From: Aquibium carbonis
GTDB lineage: Bacteria > Pseudomonadota > Alphaproteobacteria > Rhizobiales > Rhizobiaceae
Direction of reading: 5' to 3'
DNA length: 64,000 nucleotides
Assembly: GCF_003970795.1 (NCBI RefSeq)
Contig: NZ_RWKW01000056.1
Location: 62,001-126,000, forward strand
How positions within the stretch are numbered: position 1 is the stretch's first letter; each line of letters starts with the position of its first letter. The notes beneath the pieces were generated by a model. It made no database searches, was not told where the DNA came from, and worked only from the letters and a program-made list of their open reading frames with translations. This document shows positions 57,647 to 64,000 of this stretch, piece by piece. The position numbers and the translations under genes are program-made.

Positions 57647-58365
57647 GGCAGCGCCTCCAGGAAGGTCGCCGAGGTCGCCACCGCGCCGAACACGCCGCCC
57701 TGCATCTTGATCATGTCGATCGCCGCGAGATGGTTCTCGACCTTGGTCGCCGCGCAGCAATCCTCGAGCAGCAGGCACTCGTAGCCGCGGTCGTTGGCGT
57801 CGCGCATGGTGGTGTGGACGCACACGTCGGTGGTCACGCCGGCGAACACGATGTTGCGGATGCGCCGCGTCTGGAGCACGAGGTCGAAGTCGGTGGCGAG
57901 GAACGTTCCCTTGCCCGGCTTGTCGATGATCGCCTCGCCGGGTTCGGGCTGCAATTCGGGGATGATCTCCCAGCCCGGCTCGCCGCGCACCAGGATTCGG
58001 CCGCACGGTCCCTGGTCGCCGATGCCCGCACCGATGCGCTGCGAGCGCCAGCGCTTGTTGGCCGGCAGGTCGGAGAGATCCGGCTTGTGGCCCTCTCTGG
58101 TATGAATGACGAAGTAGCCCTTGGCCCGCATCGCCGCCAGCACGGTCTGGATCGGCCCGATCGGCTTGCGCGTCAGGGAAATGTCGTAACCCATTGAATC
58201 GACGTATCCTCCCGGTGCACAGAAGTCCGTCTGCATGTCGATGACGACGAGCGCGGTGTTATGCGGCCCGATGTCACCGTCGTACGGCCAGGGATAGGGA
58301 TCGGACGCCACCGTCACGGCGCCCGGCACGCGGGCATTCTCGACGCGTTCATCGACAAGGCTCAT
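57643..58365 (-). CDS. biuH: biuret hydrolase (BiuH-like cysteine hydrolase)
   Basis: 240 residues. D43 ([15 protein letters not shown]), K149 ([10 protein letters not shown]), C182 ([19 protein letters not shown]) and Q222 ([10 protein letters not shown]) match the catalytic Asp-Lys-Cys and contact Gln of Rhizobium BiuH as I recall them, at a constant offset of seven. [20 protein letters not shown] and [19 protein letters not shown] are also BiuH-like. It would hydrolyse biuret to allophanate and ammonia. The gene lies between a permease (10 bases) and the ATPase (4-base overlap), so uptake and hydrolysis are one operon with the allophanate hydrolase gene. Confidence 0.88.
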   Translation of the reverse strand: MSLVDERVENARVPGAVTVASDPYPWPYDGDIGPHNTALVVIDMQTDFCAPGGYVDSMGYDISLTRKPIGPIQTVLAAMRAKGYFVIHTREGHKPDLSDLPANKRWRSQRIGAGIGDQGPCGRILVRGEPGWEIIPELQPEPGEAIIDKPGKGTFLATDFDLVLQTRRIRNIVFAGVTTDVCVHTTMRDANDRGYECLLLEDCCAATKVENHLAAIDMIKMQGGVFGAVATSATFLEALP

Positions 58366-58375
58366 GGTCTGGTCC

Positions 58376-59296
58376 TCACTTGACGATCGACAGTTCGCCG
58401 GGCGCTTCGCGCGCCGCGCCCTTGGAGCGGGCCGAGGCGATCATGATGAAAAGGGTCAGGATGTAGGGGGCGGCGTTGAAGAAGTAGTAGCCCTGGCTGA
58501 TGCCGATCGACTGCAGCGAAGGGCCGATGGCGCCGGCCGCCCCGAACAGAAGCGCGGCGAAGACGCAGCGCACCGGATCCCAGCGCGCGAAAATGACCAG
58601 TGCGACCGCCATCAACCCCTGGCCCGACGACAGCCCCTCGTTCCAGCTGCCGGGATAGAAGAGCGACAGGAACGCCCCACCGACGCCGGCCAGAAACCCG
58701 CCTGCCGCGGTCGCGAGCAGTCGCACGAGGTCGACCGAAACGCCCATGGCCTTGGCAGAGGCTGCGCTGTCGCCGGTCATCCGCAGGATCAGGCCCCAGC
58801 GCATGTTGCGGAAGGCCCACCACAGGAACACCGCGAGCGCGATGCCGACGAAAAACAGGGGATTGACCTGGAGCGCCTGGGCGACGGAGGAATTTCCCGT
58901 CCAGTCACCGAGCGGAATGGCTTCCAGACGCGGCGCCGAAGGCTGGATGTAGGGCTTGCCGAAGAAGAAGGCGAGGCCAGTGCCGAAGCTCATGAAGGCG
59001 ATACCGACAGCAATGTCGTTCACACGGGGCAGCTTGCAGATCCAGCCGTGCATGGCGCCCAGAACGAGGCCCGCGCAGCCGGCCATCAGGACGCCGAGCC
59101 ATGGGCTGCCGGTGGTGTAGGAGCCGGCATAAGCGACCATGGCGCCGAGCACGAGATTGCCCTCGTGACCGAGGTTGATGCGGCCAGACTTCTCGGTCAG
59201 GCATTCGCCGAGCGCCACGAACATGAAGGGCGTGGAAACGCGGATCGCGCCGCCCACCATGGCGATCATCACGATGAAGAGATCGGCGCCCGTCAT
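58376..59296 (-). CDS. ABC transporter permease, BMP/nucleoside type (second permease)
   Basis: 306-residue membrane protein with about nine hydrophobic segments. [36 protein letters not shown] is the family hallmark, and [21 protein letters not shown] the ATPase-contact loop. The start at 59296 overlaps the first permease stop by 4 bases. It pairs with the permease at 59293-60402. Confidence 0.92.
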   Translation of the reverse strand: MTGADLFIVMIAMVGGAIRVSTPFMFVALGECLTEKSGRINLGHEGNLVLGAMVAYAGSYTTGSPWLGVLMAGCAGLVLGAMHGWICKLPRVNDIAVGIAFMSFGTGLAFFFGKPYIQPSAPRLEAIPLGDWTGNSSVAQALQVNPLFFVGIALAVFLWWAFRNMRWGLILRMTGDSAASAKAMGVSVDLVRLLATAAGGFLAGVGGAFLSLFYPGSWNEGLSSGQGLMAVALVIFARWDPVRCVFAALLFGAAGAIGPSLQSIGISQGYYFFNAAPYILTLFIMIASARSKGAAREAPGELSIVK

Positions 59297-60402
59297 GTCC
59301 GGTCTCCCGTCGTCTTGGCTTGCAGGAAGGGGATGCGGCCGTAGAAGGTCTCGGACACCAGCAGCACCACGAAGATGATGCCCTGGAGCACCAGCACGGT
59401 CGCATCGGGCATGCCCATGCGCCGCTGGATCAGCCCACCCGATGCCGCGAGCGCGCCGAACATGATGGCGACGGGCACGACCGAGAGCGGGTTCTGGCGG
59501 GCCAGGAAGGCGACGAGGATGCCTGTGAAGCCGTAGCCGGCCACCAGCGAGGCATTGGCCTGGCCGTGCACGGCGGCAACCTCGTAGAAACCGGCGAGCC
59601 CGGCGCAGGCGCCCGCAATCGCACAACAGGCGACGACCAGGAAGCCGACCGGCAGCCCTTGCGCCTTGGCGGCTCGAACGTTGCCGCCGGTCATACGCGC
59701 GGCGAAGCCGAAGGTGGTGCGCGTCATCAGGATCCACAGCACCACGGCGAGGAGGAGCCCTGCCGCAAGCCCCCAGTGAACCGAGGTGCCGGGCATGGAG
59801 CCGACGCGATAGGCGTCGCCGATCGGCATGGTCGATGGCTTGTTGGCGGACGCGGGGTCGCGCAGCAGGCCTTCGACGAAGAAGTTCATGATGGCGACGG
59901 CGATGTAGGACAGGAGCAAGGACGAGATCGTTTCGTTGACGCCGCGATAGTGGCGGAGCCAGCCGGCGAACCCGATCCACGTCGCGCCAACGAGCATCGC
60001 CGACAGCGCCATGATCGGCAGCGTGAGAAATGGAGCAATTCCGCCGGTGACGAGCGGAATGGCGACGGCTGCGGCCGTGAAGCCGCCGAGCACCAGCGCG
60101 CCCTCCGCCCCGATCAGCGTCAGGCCGATGCGCGCCGGAATGGCGAAGGCAAGCCCGGTCAGGATCAGCGGCGCGCTGCGCTGCAAGGTGTTCTGGATGG
60201 AGAACGATGACCCGAACCCGCCTGTCCAGATCAGGCTGAAGAAGGTCGCCGGCGACTTGCCGAGCGCGATCAGAAAGACGGAGAAGAGCAGAGCGGAGGC
60301 GACCAGCGCGCCGATCGGGATGACCAGCGCCTCGACGACGCGCGCGGATTTCGGGCCGAGGCTGAAGGATCGCATGGCGGGTGGGGAGACGACGGCGGTC
60401 AT
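59293..60402 (-). CDS. ABC transporter permease, BMP/nucleoside type (first permease)
   Basis: 369 residues with about ten hydrophobic segments. APLILTGLAFAIPARIGLTLIGAEGALVLGG and RHYRGVNETISSLLLSYIAV are typical of YufP/NupP-type permeases of nucleoside importers. GGNVRAAKAQGLPVGF is the ATPase-contact loop. It follows the binding-protein gene after a 63-base gap with a hairpin. Confidence 0.92.
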   Translation of the reverse strand: MTAVVSPPAMRSFSLGPKSARVVEALVIPIGALVASALLFSVFLIALGKSPATFFSLIWTGGFGSSFSIQNTLQRSAPLILTGLAFAIPARIGLTLIGAEGALVLGGFTAAAVAIPLVTGGIAPFLTLPIMALSAMLVGATWIGFAGWLRHYRGVNETISSLLLSYIAVAIMNFFVEGLLRDPASANKPSTMPIGDAYRVGSMPGTSVHWGLAAGLLLAVVLWILMTRTTFGFAARMTGGNVRAAKAQGLPVGFLVVACCAIAGACAGLAGFYEVAAVHGQANASLVAGYGFTGILVAFLARQNPLSVVPVAIMFGALAASGGLIQRRMGMPDATVLVLQGIIFVVLLVSETFYGRIPFLQAKTTGDRT

Positions 60403-60430
60403 GGCTCACTCCGTGCTCGATACGAAAGTT

Positions 60431-60453
60431 GGGCGGCGATCTTGCCGCCGCCC
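60431..60453 (-). promoter_or_regulatory. intercistronic hairpin after the BMP binding-protein gene
   Basis: GGGCGGCG (60431-60438) and CGCCGCCC (60446-60453) form a perfect 8-bp stem with a 7-base loop between the binding-protein stop and the first permease. Only a short TTT follows on the minus strand. Like the hairpin at 8489-8520, it probably tunes downstream expression rather than ending transcription. Confidence 0.5.
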
Positions 60454-60465
60454 GCGGGCATCACC

Positions 60466-61569
60466 TCAGGTGATCGAGCCCTGCACGCCTTCGAGGAGGT
60501 AGTTCATGCCGTCGAGTACGGGGGCGTAGTTGTCCATCGAGCTCTCGATGACCACGTTCCCGGCATTGTCCTTGAGGGGGCCGACATAGATCGGCTTGCC
60601 CGCCTTCAGGCCTTCGATCGCCGCTTCGGCCGCCTTCACGCCTTCCGGTGAGGCGCCCGCGCCAAAATCCGAGTTGCGCAGCATGTCGTTGTGATAGCCG
60701 CCGGCGATGAAGTTCGGCAGCGGCTGGCCGGCGGCGAGCGCGTCGGCATAGATCTTGTAGATCGTCTCCCACTTGTACTCCGCACCGGTGATGAAGCCTT
60801 TCGGCGCCAGCGGCGCCTGGCTGGCGTTGTGGCCGCAGCTCTTCACACCGCGCGTCTCGGCGGTCTCGATGACGACCTTCGGACCGTCGACGTGGCAGGT
60901 GATGACGTCGCAGCCGGCATCGATCAGCGCATTGGCGGCTTCGGCTTCACGCACGGGCATCGACCACTCGCCGGTGAAGATCACCTGCACGGTCGCTTCG
61001 GGGTTGACGCTTTTCGCGCCGAGCAGCACCGAGTTGATGTTGGACAGCACCGACGGAATCGGCTTGGCGGCCACGAAGCCGATCTTGTTGGACGTGGTGG
61101 ACAGGCCGGCGGCGACGCCGTTCACATAGTGCGCCTGGTTCAGATAGCAGAAGTAGCTGCCGGCGTTCTTGGGGTCTGTCGCCTCGTTCCACAGCGGCGC
61201 CGCATGGCGGAACTCGACGTTCGGGTACTTCTTTGCCGTCTCCACCACGAAGGGGTTGTAGTAGCCGAACGAGGTGGCCAGCACGAGGTTGGCCCCGTCC
61301 AGGTTGATCATGGATTCCATCGACTGCGCGACGGCATCGGTCTCTGGCACCTTTTCTTCCTCGATGACGGTCACGCCCGGCACCTGCTTGAGGATGTCCA
61401 TGGCCACCGCATGGGCCTGGTTCCAGCCGAAATCGTCGCGCGGGCCGACATAGACGGCGCCGAGCACGATCGGCGTCTGGGCGCGGGCCAGGCCCAGAGG
61501 CAGAGCGCTCGCGGCCAGGCCGGCGGCGCCGGCCTTGAGCAGGGAACGACGGGATAGAATCGACGTCAT
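60466..61569 (-). CDS. BMP-family ABC transporter substrate-binding protein
   Basis: 367 residues. Twin-arginine-type signal (SRRSLLKAGAAGLAASALPLGLARAQ) then the BMP fold: IVLGAVYVGPRDDFGWNQAHAVAM, EEEKVPETDAVAQSMESMI, FRHAAPLWNEATDPKNAGSYF, and GHNASQAPLAPKGFITGAEYKWETIY. The ATG at 61569 has GGAGCC upstream; a longer frame to 61605 adds no signal peptide. BMP proteins usually bind purine nucleosides or related heterocycles; here enzymes for biuret and allophanate suggest a ureide or triazine-derived ligand. Confidence 0.9.
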   Translation of the reverse strand: MTSILSRRSLLKAGAAGLAASALPLGLARAQTPIVLGAVYVGPRDDFGWNQAHAVAMDILKQVPGVTVIEEEKVPETDAVAQSMESMINLDGANLVLATSFGYYNPFVVETAKKYPNVEFRHAAPLWNEATDPKNAGSYFCYLNQAHYVNGVAAGLSTTSNKIGFVAAKPIPSVLSNINSVLLGAKSVNPEATVQVIFTGEWSMPVREAEAANALIDAGCDVITCHVDGPKVVIETAETRGVKSCGHNASQAPLAPKGFITGAEYKWETIYKIYADALAAGQPLPNFIAGGYHNDMLRNSDFGAGASPEGVKAAEAAIEGLKAGKPIYVGPLKDNAGNVVIESSMDNYAPVLDGMNYLLEGVQGSIT

Positions 61570-61650
61570 GAGAGGCTCCAGTGTTTGAGGGAAACTTGGC
61601 GGCAAAGGACCCGGACCATCCGGCCCGGAAGATCGTGGATCGGAAAGGTG

Positions 61651-63483
61651 TCAGACCGCATGGGCACGCGCTCCCGTCGGCTGCGGCTTGTCCCTGTCGC
61701 GCAGGTAGCTACGCCAGCCGCCGAAACGGGTGATGTCGCGGGCGCCTTCGAGGCCGTGGGGCTCGCACAGGAACCCCTTGACCAGGCTGCCGTCGTCGAG
61801 CGCCAGGCTGCCGATCGCCAGCGGCGAGGGAATCCCGGCCATGAAGTCGCCGAAGGCGGCACGCGGCAGCGCCCAGACCTCCACCTCGATCGCCGCCCCG
61901 CCGCCGCGCTTGCGCACCATGCCGGGCCGGAACGGCGGTCCGCCGGCCAGCGCATGCAGCGAATAGTCCGGCGCGGTGCGGCAAGCCTTGAGAAAACGCG
62001 CGCCGCGCGAGGTCAGTTCGGGGTTGAGCGGCAGGCCCGACATATGCGCGCCGCAGACGGCGATCGCGATCTCGTCGGCCTCCACCGCGCCCGCGACGGG
62101 CCGGGTGGCCGGGCGCGGCCAGCCGGTCGCACCCAGCGTCCCCGTCTCGATCGCCATTGCGGCCGAGGCGGCGCGGTGATCCTCGCCCTTTCTCGCAAGC
62201 ACGGTCAGGCTGCCCGGCCGGCCGTCGCTGCGAAGCCCCGTGGGAACCGCGATGCCGCACAGGTCGAGCAGGTTGACGAAGTTGGTGTAGGTGCCGAGCC
62301 GCGAATTGGGGCCGATCGGGTCGGCCGCGATCTCGGAAAGCGTCACCACCGTCGGGATGGTCGGCACGCAAAGCAGGTCGACGTCCTCCATCAGCTCGTC
62401 GCACCGCCGCGCCAGCGCCTTCAGCCGGTACAGGCCCTCGAAGGCATCCACCGCCGTCAGCGTCAGTCCCGGCTCCAGCACGGCGCGGGTGGTGGGATGC
62501 AGCGTCTCGGGCGCATCGACGAGACGCTTGCCGACGGCCGCCACCCGCTCGGCCAGCCAGGCGCCTTCGTAGAGCATGCGCGCGACGGCATAGAACGGCT
62601 CGAAGTCAATCTCGGTCACCGAAGCTCCGGCGGTCCGCAGCCTGACCAGCGTCTCGCGGAAATGCTCCGCTTGCGCACTGTCTCCAAACGTTTCGAGCGT
62701 CGCCTCGTCGGGAACCCCGATGCGAATGCCCGGATGCATGGCGGTCAGCGGCCGAACCGGTACCGGCCTCGAATAGGCGTCGCGCGGGTCGAAGCCGGCG
62801 GCGATGCCATGGATTTCAAAAGCCTCCGTCACCGTCATCGCGAAGATCGAGATCGTGTCGAGCGTGCGGCAGGCCGGCACGACGCCGCTGCTCGACAGCG
62901 CGCCGAGCGTCGGCTTGAGCCCCACAATGTTGTTGAGCGCGGCCGGCACGCGCCCGGATCCCGCCGTGTCGGTGCCGAGCGAGAAAGCGGCAATGCCGCG
63001 CGCCACCGCCACAGCCGATCCCGACGACGAGCCGCCCGGCACGAGGTCGGGATCGATGGCGTTCCTCGGCACCGGATAGGGCGAGCGCACGCCGACGAGG
63101 CCGGTGGCGAACTGGTCGAGATTGGCCTTGCCGATCAGGATCGCGCCGGCATCCTTCAGCCGCGACACCACGAGGGCGTCGTCGCGGGCGGCATAGGCGA
63201 AATCCGGACAGGCTGCGGTGGTCGGGTGCCCCGCCACGTCGATGTTGTCCTTCACGACGAAGGGGATACCCCACAGCGGCCGCCCGTCGGGTGTGCCCAG
63301 CGCGGCAGCCGCGGCAAGGGCATCGTCACGCGTTTCCAGGATCAGGATTCCCGGATCAGCTGCGGCTTCCAGCCTGCGAAACGCCTCCGCCACGACGGCC
63401 TCCGGCGAAACGCCCTCGGCATAGGCGCGCCGAAGCTCGGCGAGCGTGAACGGCAAGTTCTCGATCCGGCTCGCCGCTTCCAT
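61651..63483 (-). CDS. atzF: allophanate hydrolase (AtzF-like, amidase signature)
   Basis: 610 residues, the size of AtzF (about 605). The amidase Ser-cis-Ser-Lys triad is K78 (FVVKDNIDVAG), S152 (PGGSSSGSAVAV) and S176 (TDTAGSGRVPAA), all 13 less than AtzF numbering as I recall it. The C-terminal domain (about 450-600, ending near SLVKGFLCEPHGLEGARDI) matches the second domain of allophanate hydrolases that completes hydrolysis to ammonia and CO2. It is the first gene of the ureide operon and lies 205 bases from a divergent LysR gene. Absence of a biotin-dependent urea carboxylase fits the biuret route instead of urea amidolyase. Confidence 0.9.
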   Translation of the reverse strand: MEAASRIENLPFTLAELRRAYAEGVSPEAVVAEAFRRLEAAADPGILILETRDDALAAAAALGTPDGRPLWGIPFVVKDNIDVAGHPTTAACPDFAYAARDDALVVSRLKDAGAILIGKANLDQFATGLVGVRSPYPVPRNAIDPDLVPGGSSSGSAVAVARGIAAFSLGTDTAGSGRVPAALNNIVGLKPTLGALSSSGVVPACRTLDTISIFAMTVTEAFEIHGIAAGFDPRDAYSRPVPVRPLTAMHPGIRIGVPDEATLETFGDSAQAEHFRETLVRLRTAGASVTEIDFEPFYAVARMLYEGAWLAERVAAVGKRLVDAPETLHPTTRAVLEPGLTLTAVDAFEGLYRLKALARRCDELMEDVDLLCVPTIPTVVTLSEIAADPIGPNSRLGTYTNFVNLLDLCGIAVPTGLRSDGRPGSLTVLARKGEDHRAASAAMAIETGTLGATGWPRPATRPVAGAVEADEIAIAVCGAHMSGLPLNPELTSRGARFLKACRTAPDYSLHALAGGPPFRPGMVRKRGGGAAIEVEVWALPRAAFGDFMAGIPSPLAIGSLALDDGSLVKGFLCEPHGLEGARDITRFGGWRSYLRDRDKPQPTGARAHAV

Positions 63484-63688
63484 GCCGTGTCAGCCCCGCG
63501 CGACGAAGGCAGCGCCGCAAGGCGTGCCGGGGCGGAAGAGATCGAAGGAGGAAAGGGACATCGCGGCGCCTCTGCAAGCACGAAAACCGTCTCCCGACGA
63601 CGTTGCAGATTTTGCCGTTCGCGAAAATTGCTATAAATTCACCATCCCGGTGCGTTCCTGGCACCGCGCTACGCAAGAGGCTGTTTTC
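63484..63688. promoter_or_regulatory. divergent control region, allophanate hydrolase / LysR
   Basis: 205-base intergenic region between the ureide operon (minus) and a LysR gene (plus). The AT-rich stretch around TATAAAT (63632-63638) is the only promoter-like part I can see. A LysR divergent from its target normally binds such a region; I could not define a clear T-N11-A site. Confidence 0.4.
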
Positions 63689-64000
63689 ATGAAACATTTG
63701 CAGGATTTCCGGCTGATCGAGGCGGTCGCGCGCGCGGGGTCCATGCGCAAGGCGGCCGAGGACATGAACATCACCGCCTCGGCGCTCAATCGGCGCGTCA
63801 ACCGCTTCGAGGACGAGTTTGGCGCGGAGCTCTTCGAGCGCCTTCCCGGCGGCGTGCGGCTCAACCCGGCGGGCGAGCTCCTGTTACACCACTACCGCGC
63901 CACGCTGTCAGACCTGTCGCGGGTGCAGGGCCAGGTGGCCGATCTGTCGGGCGAACGGCGAGGTCACGTTTCCATCGCCTGTTCGCAGGCCTTGCTGCCC
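63689..64000 (+). CDS. LysR-family transcriptional regulator (N-terminal part, cut by window edge)
   Basis: 104 codons are visible, in frame to the last base. HTH: MKHLQDFRLIEAVARAGSM, RKAAEDMNITASALNRRV, then ELFERLPGGVRLNPAG and the linker helix. AGAGG lies upstream of the ATG. It is divergent from the allophanate hydrolase operon, the classical layout for an activator of that operon. Its HTH is similar to the LysR at 16070-16993 (the RKA.E motif and FERLP.G.RL..AG). Confidence 0.92.
   Translation, partial: MKHLQDFRLIEAVARAGSMRKAAEDMNITASALNRRVNRFEDEFGAELFERLPGGVRLNPAGELLLHHYRATLSDLSRVQGQVADLSGERRGHVSIACSQALLP

Overview
The window looks like chromosomal or large-replicon DNA of an alphaproteobacterium of the Rhizobiales (Hyphomicrobiales) type. 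It is GC-rich and densely coded, with long co-directional operons whose stops and starts overlap by 4-11 bases. It holds many ABC importers for sugars, aromatics and N-compounds, and a rhizobial-style foldback repeat. No tRNA, rRNA, CRISPR array, transposase or phage gene was seen. The genus is not determined.

Layout. (1) 1-9559, minus strand: a polyol/sugar operon resembling erythritol (ery) loci, with periplasmic binding protein, ABC ATPase and permease, SorC regulator, aldo/keto reductase, GlpD-like dehydrogenase, class I aldolase and FGGY kinase (cut by the window edge). A perfect 14-bp inverted repeat lies in its promoter region. (2) 10035-18387, plus strand: a Tau/Ssu/NMT1-type ABC importer, FAD oxidoreductase, CaiB/BaiF CoA-transferase, enoyl-CoA hydratase, LysR regulator and amidohydrolase, with a convergent 7Fe ferredoxin. 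(3) 18830-22930: an AttEFGH-like exporter and lipocalin-like protein. Then come a spermidine-synthase-like protein, an enoyl-CoA hydratase and a PAS-GGDEF-EAL protein. (4) 27354-35764, minus strand: an aromatic O-demethylation module, with LigM-like THF-dependent O-demethylase, MetF-like reductase, extradiol dioxygenase and a Liv-type importer. Its three promoter regions share the palindrome TGTATACA. (5) 36111-42813: an operon of two transglutaminase-like proteins flanking an ATP-grasp/alpha-E fusion. (6) 43227-54039, plus strand: a complete alternative chemotaxis operon (STAS, CheY, CheA, CheW, MCP, CheW, CheR, CheB, a soluble MCP-like protein, an NtrC-family regulator). It is preceded by a consensus sigma-54 promoter. 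(7) 54045-63483, minus strand: a biuret/ureide nitrogen cluster, with AtzF-like allophanate hydrolase, BMP-type ABC importer, two BiuH-like hydrolases, a 5-formyl-THF cyclo-ligase-like protein and an AtzH-like protein. A divergent LysR regulator is cut by the right edge.

How the parts fit. Most of the window is independent catabolic islands, each with its own importer, enzymes and regulator. The most unusual parts are the sigma-54-linked chemosensory operon with a doubly tipped soluble MCP-like protein, the TGTATACA-marked O-demethylation regulon, and the ureide cluster that joins a nucleoside-type importer to biuret enzymes and a folate-ligase homologue. One apparent single-base frameshift was found, in the livF-like gene.
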